Positions 53,789 through 63,350 of a stretch of DNA of 64,000 nt are shown piece after piece. The notes under the pieces were generated by a model, which was not told where the DNA came from, searched no databases, and worked only from the letters and a program-made list of their open reading frames with translations. The first letter of the stretch is position 1. Each line of letters begins with the position of its first letter. The stretch lies in assembly GCA_937920085.1 (NCBI GenBank), contig CALETE010000031.1, forward strand, positions 1 through 64,000, written 5' to 3'. A program made the position numbers and the translations under genes. Source of the DNA: an uncultured Alphaproteobacteria bacterium. GTDB lineage: Bacteria > Pseudomonadota > Alphaproteobacteria > Caulobacterales > Caulobacteraceae.

Positions 53789-55212
53789 TGGAAGGCCCGA
53801 CGATGAGGGGCTGACTGGGTGGTATCCCCAAGGGATAGAACGGCGGTACGGAAGGCCTCGCCTCGGGCTTCAAAATCCGCAAACTGGTCGAAAGACGCAC
53901 AGGCCGGCGACAACAGCACGACGGCTGGAGCACCCGCAGCACGGGCGTCCGCATAGGCGGCAGCGACGGCGTTATCGAGGGTACCGCAATCCACCGTTCG
54001 AGCCCGCCCTTTAAGGGTTTCAGCAAAAGCTCCCGACGCCTCTCCAATGAGGTAGGCCGCCTCAATGCGAGGGAATAAATCAGCCAGGGACTCTATTCCG
54101 CCAGCCTTGGGCTGCCCCCCGGCGATCCAGTAGAATTTCGGATAGCTGGCCATCGCCTGACGCGCCGCGTCAGAATTGGTCGCCTTACTGTCATTGACGA
54201 ACCGAATGTCACCAATGTGCGCCACAGTCTCCATGCGGTGGGCAAGCCCCGGGAAGGACATCAGGCCCGCGGCGACTTCCTCAGTCAGGATTCCAAGACC
54301 CTGGCATGCCGCAAAGGCCGCGGCGGCGTTCTGCCAATTGTGACGACCAGGCAAGGACCTGGCTTCGAGAAGGTCAGCAACCTCGGTGGCGCGTTCGCCG
54401 GTGGCATCATAGAGCACGCCCTGCAGGGCGTAAGCGCCGCGGCCAATGGCCTTGGATGCAGAGATTGGCACAATGGTCCGGCGGTTGGCGGCGGTAATCT
54501 CTGTGCAGATTCTCTGGCCCCAGGGATCATCGACGCCGATGACCGCCGTGTCGCCCTTACCCTGATTGAGCAGGATACGGCGCTTGGCGGCGACATACCC
54601 CTCCATGCCGCCATGACGCTCCAAATGATCAGGCGAGACATTCAGGAGCACCGCGACATCGGGCTTTAGACTGGTGGTCAAATCGAGCTGATAGGAGGAC
54701 AGTTCCAGGACATAGACCGCACCGCCATGCATATCTGGCAGGCCCAAAACGCCGAAGCCAATATTCCCACCAATACGGGTGTCTCGACCCGACTGGGCGC
54801 AGATATGGCCGATCAGAGCCGTGGTGGTCGATTTCCCGTTGGTGCCGGTAATGGCGACGATTTTGGGCCGCTTACCTTCGGGCGCAGAGTTTACGGTACG
54901 TGCAAAGAGCTCAACATCGCCGAGAACTTCGACCCCTGCCGCCCGTGCCATCTGCACCGTCCAGTGCGGCGTCGGATGGGTCAGTGGCACGCCCGGCGAC
55001 AGCATCAGGGCTGCAAACTGCGACCAGTCAGCGGTGCTGAGGTCCACAAGGGGCAAACCCTCTGCCAGAGCAGCCTCACGCCCCGAGGGACGCTCGTCCC
55101 AAAGGGCGACCTCTGCCCCGCCCGCCAGAAGGGCATGCGCAGCGGTCAGGCCTGTTCGCGCCAGACCGAACACGGCAACGCGTTTTCCTTCAAAGCCGCG
55201 GACCGGGATCAT
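53785..55212 (-). CDS. murD: UDP-N-acetylmuramoylalanine--D-glutamate ligase
   Basis: Mur ligase of 475 residues adding D-Glu. N-terminal VAVFGLARTGLTAAHALL binds UDP; the P-loop is ITGTNGKSTTTALIGHI; VLELSSYQLD and LNVSPDHLERHGG are central-domain motifs; VNDSKATNSDAARQAM and LLSPACASFDQF-type C-terminal motifs are present. It lies 18 nt after mraY and overlaps ftsW by ATGA. Confidence 0.97.
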   Translation of the reverse strand: MIPVRGFEGKRVAVFGLARTGLTAAHALLAGGAEVALWDERPSGREAALAEGLPLVDLSTADWSQFAALMLSPGVPLTHPTPHWTVQMARAAGVEVLGDVELFARTVNSAPEGKRPKIVAITGTNGKSTTTALIGHICAQSGRDTRIGGNIGFGVLGLPDMHGGAVYVLELSSYQLDLTTSLKPDVAVLLNVSPDHLERHGGMEGYVAAKRRILLNQGKGDTAVIGVDDPWGQRICTEITAANRRTIVPISASKAIGRGAYALQGVLYDATGERATEVADLLEARSLPGRHNWQNAAAAFAACQGLGILTEEVAAGLMSFPGLAHRMETVAHIGDIRFVNDSKATNSDAARQAMASYPKFYWIAGGQPKAGGIESLADLFPRIEAAYLIGEASGAFAETLKGRARTVDCGTLDNAVAAAYADARAAGAPAVVLLSPACASFDQFADFEARGEAFRTAVLSLGDTTQSAPHRRAFQ

Positions 55213-55230
55213 GAGCGCGTTCCGATTCCC

Positions 55231-56340
55231 TTATCGCAGCTTAAGGGTGGCGAGGCCCAGAATGGCCAGCATAACAGCGACAATCCAGAAGCGGATGACC
55301 ACGGTAGATTCCGACCAACCCAGTTTTTCAAAGTGGTGGTGGATCGGCGCCATGAGAAAGATGCGCTTACCTGTGCGCTTGAAATAGGCGACCTGAATAA
55401 TCACCGAGAGGGTTTCAGCGACGAAGAGGCCACCGATAATCGCCAGAACAATTTCGTGCTTGGTGGCAACGGCGACGGCGCCCAAGGCCCCCCCTAGGGC
55501 GAGGGAGCCCGTATCGCCCATAAAGATTTTTGCCGGCGGCGCGTTGTACCAGAGAAAGCCCAAGCCTGCGCCGATCATCGCGCCACAGAACACAGCGACC
55601 TCGCCAACGCCCGGGACAAAGTGAAGCTGCAGATAACGTGCGAAGACGAAGTTCCCCACCAGATAGGCGATCAAACCAAAGGCCGCCGCCGCGATCATCA
55701 CGGGCACGGTGGCCAAGCCGTCCAAACCGTCGGTAAAATTGACAGCGTTTGCCCCCCCGACAATGACGAAGGCCCCAAATACCAGATAAAACCATCCCAG
55801 ATTTAGCAAGGCTGATTTGAAGATCGGAAACGCCACTGACATGCCCAATTGCGGCGCGTCAGGCGGGGTCTTCCCAAACACCACGATCAGCAAAACTGCC
55901 GCCAGGGCGATGGCAATCTCCATAACCAGGCGCAATTGGCTGGAAACCCCCGCCGTGGTTTGTTTTGTCACCTTGGCATAGTCGTCCGTGAAACCGAGGA
56001 AGCCGTAGCCTGCGGTGACGAGCAAAACCGCCCATACATAGACATTGCTGAGATCGGCCCAGAGCAAGGTGCTAACCAGAAGGCCGGCTAGGATCATGAC
56101 CCCGCCCATGGTCGGGGTTCCGGATTTCTCCAGGATATGGCGCTCAATGCCTTCCTTGCGGATCGGCTGTCCCTTGCCCTGTTTGGCTTGCATCCAGCGG
56201 ATGAAGCGCGAGCCCATGGCCACCACGACCAGCTGAGCCGTAAACAGCGACATGCCTGTCCGAAAGGTCAGGTACTTCATCAAATTCAGGATCGGGATAT
56301 GCCCACCGGCCGCCGCCTGCTCGTAAAGCCAATAGAGCAT
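55231..56340 (-). CDS. mraY: Phospho-N-acetylmuramoyl-pentapeptide transferase
   Basis: Integral membrane enzyme of 369 residues making lipid I from UDP-MurNAc-pentapeptide and undecaprenyl phosphate. About ten helices. Catalytic Asp pair region FTDDYAKVTKQTTAGVS, NFTDGLDGLATVPVM, GAGLGFLWYNAPPAKIFMGDTGSLALGG and the signature APIHHHFEKLGWSESTVVIRFW are all present. ATG 56340 (MLYWLYEQ) is the start; its A overlaps the murF stop by one base. An upstream open extension of 62 codons lies within murF and is rejected. Confidence 0.98.
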   Translation of the reverse strand: MLYWLYEQAAAGGHIPILNLMKYLTFRTGMSLFTAQLVVVAMGSRFIRWMQAKQGKGQPIRKEGIERHILEKSGTPTMGGVMILAGLLVSTLLWADLSNVYVWAVLLVTAGYGFLGFTDDYAKVTKQTTAGVSSQLRLVMEIAIALAAVLLIVVFGKTPPDAPQLGMSVAFPIFKSALLNLGWFYLVFGAFVIVGGANAVNFTDGLDGLATVPVMIAAAAFGLIAYLVGNFVFARYLQLHFVPGVGEVAVFCGAMIGAGLGFLWYNAPPAKIFMGDTGSLALGGALGAVAVATKHEIVLAIIGGLFVAETLSVIIQVAYFKRTGKRIFLMAPIHHHFEKLGWSESTVVIRFWIVAVMLAILGLATLKLR

Positions 56341-57734
56341 TATCGCTTCCCCTCTGGTCCACGGTCCAAGGCCCCAAGCGCCGTTGCGACGACGCCAGCC
56401 CTGGACCCGTTGGACCCCTTCACCATCACCAGATCGCCAGGCTCTACGACCTGTGCGATTTGCGGTGCGAGATCGACCGCACTGAGGGCGTAGCCGCCCC
56501 GGCGAGTCGACGGAAGGGCGTCCCAAAGGGATTTCATGAGAGGCCCGGCGCAGAAGACGAGGTCGATATCTGCCGCGCAGAGCGGCTCCACAAGGGCGGC
56601 GTGATAGTTTGGCCCCTCTAGACCCAGCTCAAGCATGTCGGTCAGCGCGACAATACGTCGCCCTCTGGCGGCCCGGGCGCCGAGGCTCGCAAAGGCGGCA
56701 GACATCGAAATCGGATTGGCGTTGTAGCTCTCATCCACCAAGGTAAACGGACCGCCAGCCAGGTTGACTTGCCGCTCAGCGCCCCGCCCCTCCAGGGGTT
56801 GGAAAGCGGCCAGGGCCTCAAGGCTGTGCTCCAGAGACACGTCCAAGGCTTCAAGCATAAGCAGGACCGCCATACTGTTTGGTCCCCAGTGGAAACCGGT
56901 CTGACGTATCGGGAAGTCCAAAGCCCGGCCGTGCAGCCGCGCCCGCACCTGCGCATAGCCGACTTCGGGTTTGAAGCTAACGAGCTGGGCGGCGCAGTCG
57001 CTGCTGGTGCCGAAGGCCTGAACATGAAGCCCAGCCTTGCCAGCTTCCGAACTTAGGAACTCAAACCATGGGTTATCGGCGTTGAGCACCGCAATGCCAC
57101 CGGGTGACATGCCGTGAAAGATCTCAGCCTTAGCCTTAGCTACACCCCGCTCCCCGTCTGGGAAGTTTTCCACATGAACCGGTCCGACCGTCGTGATCGC
57201 CGCAGCGTGTGGAGCCACCATCTTGGAGAGCGGCGTAATTTCATCGGCATGGTTCATGCCAATTTCAAAAATCGCCCGCTCTGTGTCGCGGGGCATGCGC
57301 GCCAGGGTCAGGGGTACGCCGATGTGGTTGTTATAGCTTTTGACTGAGCTATGGGACCGGCCTGCCAAGGCAATGCCAGCGCGTATAGCTTGGGTGACGC
57401 TGGTCTTGCCGACCGATCCGGTTACTGCGCCGCGCCGCGCCTGAGGTGCCCGGACCCTCGCCGCCAGTCCCAGGGCTTCAAGCGCCTCAAAGGTGTCGGC
57501 GACTTGAACCGAATGTCCGGGGCTTGGCTTAGATGCCAGAGCTCCAGATGCGCCCTTTTCCAGCGCTTGGGCTATAAAGTCGTGGCCATCTCTGGCACCG
57601 GCCAGGGCGACAAAAAGGTCACCGACCTCGACAGTCCGGGTGTCGATTGAGACGCCTTGCACAGAAAAAGCAGACTCAAACCGACCGCCTGTCGCCGTGG
57701 CAATGTCTTGCGCGGTCCAAAGGGCCTCGGTCAT
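56340..57734 (-). CDS. murF: UDP-N-acetylmuramoyl-tripeptide--D-alanyl-D-alanine ligase
   Basis: Mur ligase of 464 residues that adds the D-Ala-D-Ala dipeptide, the product of Ddl. N-terminal VSIDTRTVEVGDLFVALAGARDGH is the UDP-binding domain. The P-loop reads VTGSVGKTSVTQAI (GSxGKT form usual in MurF). FEIGMNHADEITPLSKMVAPH and VDESYNANPISMSAAF are typical. It overlaps murE by ATGA and mraY by one base. Confidence 0.97.
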   Translation of the reverse strand: MTEALWTAQDIATATGGRFESAFSVQGVSIDTRTVEVGDLFVALAGARDGHDFIAQALEKGASGALASKPSPGHSVQVADTFEALEALGLAARVRAPQARRGAVTGSVGKTSVTQAIRAGIALAGRSHSSVKSYNNHIGVPLTLARMPRDTERAIFEIGMNHADEITPLSKMVAPHAAAITTVGPVHVENFPDGERGVAKAKAEIFHGMSPGGIAVLNADNPWFEFLSSEAGKAGLHVQAFGTSSDCAAQLVSFKPEVGYAQVRARLHGRALDFPIRQTGFHWGPNSMAVLLMLEALDVSLEHSLEALAAFQPLEGRGAERQVNLAGGPFTLVDESYNANPISMSAAFASLGARAARGRRIVALTDMLELGLEGPNYHAALVEPLCAADIDLVFCAGPLMKSLWDALPSTRRGGYALSAVDLAPQIAQVVEPGDLVMVKGSNGSRAGVVATALGALDRGPEGKR

Positions 57735-59185
57735 GGCTGTCCATCCAGTGCCTTGGCGGTCTCGGTAACGTCATCAAAGGGATGAATGACACCGGCAATG
57801 GTCATGCCTTGTTCATGCCCCTTACCGGCCACGATAAGCACGTCGCCAGGCCCGAGCTCAGCAACACCAGCCCTAATGGCATGACGACGATCGCCTATGT
57901 CTTTCAGGCGTGAATTTCCGCCCATGATGTCTGCGCGGATCGCTGCGGGATCCTCATTGCGGGGATTGTCGTCCGTAACAATGGCGACGTCAGCCAGACG
58001 CCCCGCAATGGCGCCCATGAGGGGCCGTTTGGTGCGGTCGCGATCACCACCTGCGCCAAATACGACGACGAGCTTGCCCTGGGCATGAGGTCTGAGCGCC
58101 TGGAGAACCGTCTCAAGACCATCAGGCGTATGGGCATAGTCAACATAGGCTTCGCCGCCGCCTGCCTTGGAGCCCACCTTCTGTAGGCGACCAGGCGCAC
58201 CCTCCAGATGCTCGAGGGCCGCGAGAACCGTGTCGACCCCCTCCCCTGCCGCAAGGCAAAGGCCAGCAGCCACCAGGGCATTAGAGGCCTGAAATCCGCC
58301 AGCCAGAGGCAGGTCGATGTCATAGGTCTTGCCTGCTACCTCCAGGGACAGCCGCTGACCCGAAGGGGTCATGGCCCGCGCGACCAAGCGAAGGGATTGG
58401 CCGGCCTCGCCGACCGTCAATAAGGTCTGACCCGACACGGTCGCTGCAGCAGCAAAGGCCCCGAAGCTATCGGAGTCTGCATTCAGGACGGCTTTTGCAC
58501 CGCGGGGCAGTAAGGCCTCGAATAGACGCAGCTTCGCAGCGCGGTAGGTTTCCATCTCACCGTGGTAGTCAAGATGATCTTGAGTCAGATTGAGAAAACC
58601 TGCAGCCTTGATGTGGACGCCATCTAGACGCCTTTGATCAATACCGTGGGACGAGGCCTCGAGCGCCAGGTGCGTGACGTCGAGATCAACAAGCTTTGCC
58701 ATAAGTTCTGCCACATCGGCAGCGTCGGGCGTTGTTAGGCCAGGGGGTGTCAACTGCTCATCAAAGCCGCCTGGCCCGGTGGCTCGGACGCCCAGGGTGC
58801 CCATGCTGGCGGCACGATGCCCAGCGACGTTGAAAATCTGGCGGCAGAAGGCGGCAACGGAGGTCTTGCCGTTCGTGCCAGTGACGGCGACGATATTCGG
58901 CGGCTGACGCGCCCAGAAATTAGCCGCTGCCAGAGCGTAGGCCCGCCGGGGATCTGAGCGGACCAGGACGGGAACGCCCAGTTCGGGGATATCTTTCTGA
59001 GCAATCACGGCGACCGCCCCAGCCGCCACAGCTGCAGCTGCGAATGCTGCGCCATCGACGGAGACACCCGGCAAGGCGGCAAAGAGATAACCTGGCTTCA
59101 CACGCCGACTATCAGCAGTGACGCCCGTGATTAGAGGGTCGCTTTCAAGCTCCCGGCGCAGCAGATTTGAAAGACGCTGACTCAC
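57731..59185 (-). CDS. murE: UDP-MurNAc-dipeptide--meso-diaminopimelate ligase
   Basis: Mur ligase of 484 residues. P-loop VTGTNGKTSVAAFC (residues 101-114). The DNPRNEDP motif near residue 405 is the meso-diaminopimelate-specifying DNPR form, so the wall is A1-gamma type, as expected for Gram-negatives. LALEASSHGIDQRRLDG contains the Mur-ligase central motif. Start is GTG at 59185, with a GTGA overlap to ftsI. Confidence 0.97.
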   Translation of the reverse strand: MSQRLSNLLRRELESDPLITGVTADSRRVKPGYLFAALPGVSVDGAAFAAAAVAAGAVAVIAQKDIPELGVPVLVRSDPRRAYALAAANFWARQPPNIVAVTGTNGKTSVAAFCRQIFNVAGHRAASMGTLGVRATGPGGFDEQLTPPGLTTPDAADVAELMAKLVDLDVTHLALEASSHGIDQRRLDGVHIKAAGFLNLTQDHLDYHGEMETYRAAKLRLFEALLPRGAKAVLNADSDSFGAFAAAATVSGQTLLTVGEAGQSLRLVARAMTPSGQRLSLEVAGKTYDIDLPLAGGFQASNALVAAGLCLAAGEGVDTVLAALEHLEGAPGRLQKVGSKAGGGEAYVDYAHTPDGLETVLQALRPHAQGKLVVVFGAGGDRDRTKRPLMGAIAGRLADVAIVTDDNPRNEDPAAIRADIMGGNSRLKDIGDRRHAIRAGVAELGPGDVLIVAGKGHEQGMTIAGVIHPFDDVTETAKALDGQP

Positions 59186-60930
59186 CGTTCGTCACCTGGG
59201 TTGGCAGGTTTAGTCTGAGCCACAAGGCTTGCGAGGTTTGCCTGTCTCTGGACATGTAGGAAGGGAGAAATACGGTCAATCACCCGGCCTGCGGCTGGCG
59301 CTGCCACCCAACCGCCGGTCGAAAAACCGCCGGTCGCAGCATTGCCATGGGGTTCATCCAACAGGATCAGCACGAAATAGCGATCGGTCTTGGCATCACC
59401 GTCTGTAGGAAAAACGGCTGCGAAGGACGAAACCTGTTGGGTCTGGCTATATCCCCCCAAAGCCTTGATATATTTTTCTCCTGTTCCCGTCTTGCCGCCC
59501 ACCGACAGGCCTGGGACATCGGCCTTACCACCCGACCCGCCGGTGACATTGGCCCTCATAATCTGCAACATTTGCTGCGAGGTTTTTTCAGACACCACGC
59601 GCGGACCAGCGACTTTTGCGTCTGCCGGGAGCTTATGAATCGTCAGGGGCACCAGCGTACCGCCGTTCAGGAGAGCGCCCATTGCCCGACTAAGCGCGAG
59701 AGGGCTGACATCAATTCCATGCCCGAAGGATGTCGAAGCCACTGCATCATCATCCCACTTGTGCGGAATGAGGGGCATAGCCGACTCTTTTAGCTCGATC
59801 TTTGCCGGGCGCGTTAGTCCAAGGGCAATGAAGTATTGGCTCAAGCGTTTGGGACCGATTTGCTCGGCGAGACGCGCGGTTCCGATGTTGGAAGAGTGTT
59901 GAAAGACTTCCACCAAGCTCAAGATTTTCTTGGCCGCGTGATAGTCGTGGATGGTGCGGTAGCCTAGGTGGAATGGAACCCGGGCATCAAAGGTCGAGTC
60001 TGGCGTTGCGACCCCCGTGTCCAGACCGATGGCTACAGTGAAGGCCTTAAAGGTCGAGCCCATTTCGTAGACGGCCGACGCCGCGCGATTGAGCTTCTGA
60101 TCATCCGTCGCTTGCCCAGGGTGATTGGGGTCGAAGGACGGCCAGCTGGCCATTCCCAAGACCTCGCCTGTTTTGACATTCGTGACGACACCAACTGCGC
60201 CCAGGGGGTGAAATTCCTGCGCCGCCTTGGTCAATTCATCTTCGAGTGCCGCCTGAATACGCAGGTCGACTGAGAGGGCGAAGGGTGTCCTTGGATCGGC
60301 TGTCTTGCGAATTTCATCGTTGAACGCAGCTTCAGCGCCCTCCAGTCCAAGGCCACCAGTGTCGGTGAAGCCAATGACATGGGCCGCCGTCGATCCAAGA
60401 GGATAGATGCGCTTCTGCTCAGGCTCGAAGCTCACCCCAGGAAGTCCAAGGTCGTGAATCTGCGCCTTGGCTGTTGGCGTCAGGCCGCCAACCAAGAAGC
60501 TGCGGTGTTTGGAATTCAAGGCATGGTCGAGACGGGCTGCCTGCAAATCCGGTAGCGCCGCCAAAAGGGCGCGGCGTGTCTCGCCAACATCCCAGATATC
60601 ATGGGGTTCCAGGTAGAGCCCATAGTGTTCGAGATCGAGCGCCAATACCGCACCGTTTCGGTCGACCAGGTCGGCGCGATCTAGCCCCCCCTCGCGGCCG
60701 ACGGCCTCAATGCGACTGACGTCAGGAAATATCACCATCTTGGCCGCGCCGGCCGCGAGCACGACAAATGCGATCGAAAATATCGCGAGCACCACGAAGA
60801 TACGCAGGCGCGTATCGTTTTCAGCGCGCCCTGCAGCCCTAGCGCGCTCAAAGGCGTGTTCGATCCGCCAGACCAGGTCCTTAATCCAGCGCCAATTTGG
60901 AATTGGCAGACTTTGCAGTGTGAAACTCAC
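59182..60930 (-). CDS. ftsI: Septal peptidoglycan transpeptidase FtsI (PBP3)
   Basis: Class B penicillin-binding protein of 582 residues. A cytoplasmic tail (1-43), one membrane helix (about 44-66), the pedestal domain, and a transpeptidase domain with active-site Ser292 in STFK (292-295), SSN at 347-349 and KTG at 480-482. It cross-links the septal wall with FtsW. Start is GTG at 60930 with a GTGA overlap to ftsL; end overlaps murE. Confidence 0.98.
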   Translation of the reverse strand: MSFTLQSLPIPNWRWIKDLVWRIEHAFERARAAGRAENDTRLRIFVVLAIFSIAFVVLAAGAAKMVIFPDVSRIEAVGREGGLDRADLVDRNGAVLALDLEHYGLYLEPHDIWDVGETRRALLAALPDLQAARLDHALNSKHRSFLVGGLTPTAKAQIHDLGLPGVSFEPEQKRIYPLGSTAAHVIGFTDTGGLGLEGAEAAFNDEIRKTADPRTPFALSVDLRIQAALEDELTKAAQEFHPLGAVGVVTNVKTGEVLGMASWPSFDPNHPGQATDDQKLNRAASAVYEMGSTFKAFTVAIGLDTGVATPDSTFDARVPFHLGYRTIHDYHAAKKILSLVEVFQHSSNIGTARLAEQIGPKRLSQYFIALGLTRPAKIELKESAMPLIPHKWDDDAVASTSFGHGIDVSPLALSRAMGALLNGGTLVPLTIHKLPADAKVAGPRVVSEKTSQQMLQIMRANVTGGSGGKADVPGLSVGGKTGTGEKYIKALGGYSQTQQVSSFAAVFPTDGDAKTDRYFVLILLDEPHGNAATGGFSTGGWVAAPAAGRVIDRISPFLHVQRQANLASLVAQTKPANPGDER

Positions 60931-61268
60931 AGTCGGCCCTCCTTTACGGCGGTCGGCTTCGCCGAGAGGACAGACGATAGAGCTTCAGGGGAAATCTCGT
61001 GCGTCGTCTTAACCGGGCCGAGACCTAGATAGGTGCTTGAAAGATGCTCAATCCGGTCTGGACGCTCCAGGTGGGCGACCTCAGCCTGCAATAGTCGGAC
61101 GCGATTATGCTCGGTGGCGATTTCAGCTTCAACCCGAGCGATTTCCCCGCGCTCCCGCCCCGCAAAGGTCTTTGCGAGGTAAACGGACAAGATCAAGGCG
61201 ATGAGCAGGCCAACGCCAATCACATCAATGAGCCGAAACCCCCAAACGCGACGGGTGAACAAGATCAT
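60927..61268 (-). CDS. ftsL: Cell division protein FtsL
   Basis: Bitopic protein of 113 residues: short N terminus, one transmembrane helix (about 12-31), then a periplasmic coiled coil (about 38-75, GEIARVEAEIATEHNRVRLLQAEVAHLE) ending in the family's PDRIEHLSSTYLGLGP-type stretch. It joins FtsB and FtsQ in activating FtsWI. ATG 61268 overlaps the rsmH stop (ATGA); an upstream start five codons earlier is rejected. Confidence 0.9.
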   Translation of the reverse strand: MILFTRRVWGFRLIDVIGVGLLIALILSVYLAKTFAGRERGEIARVEAEIATEHNRVRLLQAEVAHLERPDRIEHLSSTYLGLGPVKTTHEISPEALSSVLSAKPTAVKEGRL

Positions 61269-62194
61269 GTGGCCGCCTTCCAAATCGGAGCTGACGTTCG
61301 AATAGCGGCTCGAAGCTTGGCTGAGCGCGAGCGAGGATTAGCGGCCATTTCCGCATCACTGGGCCCCTGAGCGCCATTGAACACCAGCTGAAAGCTTGGC
61401 GGCGCGCCGACCTGGGCCGGGGGCGCGTGGCGAGAACCACCCGGCGTCCGCCCGGAACGCTCGGTGAAAAACGCTTTCACTATTCGATCTTCCAGGGAAT
61501 GGAATGTCACGACCGCCAAGCGCCCGCCGGCCTTCAGGACCTCCTCGGCAGCGAGCAAGCCAGCTTCCAGTTCGGACAATTCCTCGTTCACCGCGATCCG
61601 CAGACCCTGGAAAGTCCGTGTCGCTGGATGGACCTTGGCACCCCGCCGCCCCCCAAGGACCCGCTCAACGAATTCCGCGAAATCCAAGGTGCGCGTAAAA
61701 GGGGCCTCTTCTCGGCGCCGACCAATAGCAGCGGCGATCCGACGGGATTGGCGCTCCTCCCCATACACCCAGAGTATGCGCGCAAGGTCCTTCAGTTCGG
61801 CGGTATTCACGAGGTCAGCGGCCGTCTGTCCCGTGTCGCCCATTCGCATGTCGAGGGGCCCATCCCGCATGAAAGAAAACCCGCGATCCGCCTCATCCAA
61901 TTGCATGGAAGAAACGCCAAGATCTAAGGCCACGCCATCCACGGAGTCGGCACCTAATTCCACCGTCATGTCCGAAAAACGACCCTGGATAAGTCGAAAT
62001 CTATCCCCGAGCCCTTCAGAAAACCGTTGCGCGGAGGGATCTCGGTCGAAGGCGATAACCTCCACACCGGCTGCCAGGAAGGCCCGGCTATAGCCGCCGG
62101 CGCCAAACGTCCCATCAATAATTTTCTGGCCCGGCTTGAGGTCAAGGGCCGAAAGGACAGGCTCCAGAAGGACAGGAACGTGCGGCGCACTCAT
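61265..62194 (-). CDS. rsmH: 16S rRNA (cytosine1402-N4)-methyltransferase
   Basis: SAM-dependent methyltransferase of 309 residues (formerly MraW). HVPVLLEPVLSALDLKPGQKIIDGTFGAGGYSRAFL contains the N-terminal signature and SAM motif I; VDGVALDLGVSSMQLDEADRGFSFMRDGPLDMRM is the RsmH hallmark; AVVTFHSLEDRIVKAFF and the C-terminal NPRSRSAKLRA are also typical. It overlaps mraZ and ftsL by ATGA. Confidence 0.98.
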   Translation of the reverse strand: MSAPHVPVLLEPVLSALDLKPGQKIIDGTFGAGGYSRAFLAAGVEVIAFDRDPSAQRFSEGLGDRFRLIQGRFSDMTVELGADSVDGVALDLGVSSMQLDEADRGFSFMRDGPLDMRMGDTGQTAADLVNTAELKDLARILWVYGEERQSRRIAAAIGRRREEAPFTRTLDFAEFVERVLGGRRGAKVHPATRTFQGLRIAVNEELSELEAGLLAAEEVLKAGGRLAVVTFHSLEDRIVKAFFTERSGRTPGGSRHAPPAQVGAPPSFQLVFNGAQGPSDAEMAANPRSRSAKLRAAIRTSAPIWKAAT

Positions 62195-62658
62195 AAGCCG
62201 ACCCCAAGACGCGCCGTGCGCTGGGCGGCGCGCAGTTGCGCAAGGCCGTCGCGCGCCAACTCACGCTGGGCGGAACGATGAGCCTGGAAGGCTTCTCGAC
62301 CCCAGATTTGGAAACGGTCGCCCAATCCCACCACAACCACCCAGTCATCAAGGCCAAACAGGTCGCAGAGATGTTCAGGCAGGGTAATCCGTCCCGCTGT
62401 ATCGAAGGCCATTCGAGCTAGCCCCCCATAGATCGAAGTTTCCAGCGCACTTCGAATGGGGTCGCCAAAGTCCAATTCCTGGATCACGCCGACATAGCGG
62501 TCGAACAAGGCCTGACCGCCCCCTTCAATACAGTCGGCTTCGATAGACGGAAAGCAGACGACCCCGTCGAATGGGCCAGACATCAGGGCACGGAACTCCT
62601 GAGGCACGACGATGCGCCGCTTAGCGTCCAGTTGCTTTTCAAACGTCGAGACGAACAT
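62191..62658 (-). CDS. mraZ: Transcriptional regulator MraZ
   Basis: AbrB-fold DNA-binding repressor of the dcw operon, 155 residues with two SpoVT/AbrB-like halves: FEKQLDAKRRIVVPQEFR and AFDTAGRITLPEHLCDLFGL. These contain the DxKGR-type and DxxGR-type DNA-binding motifs, here DAKRR and DTAGR. ATG 62658 is the family start (MFVSTFEKQLD); five upstream codons are rejected. It is the first gene of the dcw run and probably binds the triple TGGG repeat upstream. Confidence 0.96.
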   Translation of the reverse strand: MFVSTFEKQLDAKRRIVVPQEFRALMSGPFDGVVCFPSIEADCIEGGGQALFDRYVGVIQELDFGDPIRSALETSIYGGLARMAFDTAGRITLPEHLCDLFGLDDWVVVVGLGDRFQIWGREAFQAHRSAQRELARDGLAQLRAAQRTARLGVGL

Positions 62659-62765
62659 CCCGCCGCGCCCCAATTCGTGGCCTTAAGGACCACTGTGAAA
62701 TTCACGCCCAGAGACTTGAACACAGAACCTTGCTCAGACCTTCAGGGTCCATAATCAGACGTGAT

Positions 62766-62790
62766 TGGGTTAACATGGGATCAATTGGGA
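62766..62790. promoter_or_regulatory. Triple TGGGN repeat, MraZ operator type
   Basis: On the plus strand TGGG begins at 62766, 62776 and 62786: three TGGGN units with 5-nt spacers and an exact 10-bp period. E. coli MraZ is known to bind three such direct repeats upstream of its own gene. Here they lie 108-132 bp upstream of the mraZ start, in reverse orientation to the gene. Confidence 0.8.
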
Positions 62791-62871
62791 CACAATGACT
62801 CCAGGCTACGATTTCTCGCAAAAACAATGGGGCCGGACCCGCTTATAGTTAATACATGTCAGGAATTCACA

Positions 62872-62886
62872 GAACATACATAGAAC
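62872..62886. promoter_or_regulatory. LexA-type SOS box between rnpB and mraZ
   Basis: On the minus strand GTTC-TATGTAT-GTTC, an exact match to the alphaproteobacterial LexA consensus GTTC-N7-GTTC. It lies 214-228 bp upstream of the mraZ start, just after the end of rnpB. Confidence 0.65.
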
Positions 62887-62933
62887 ATGTTAAGCATATG
62901 GCCGTGACGTCTAGGGTCTGTGGAAAATGAGGA

Positions 62934-63318
<385 letters not shown>

Positions 63319-63350
63319 CGGCTAAGCAATGGCCGCTATGGGCTCAGGGG

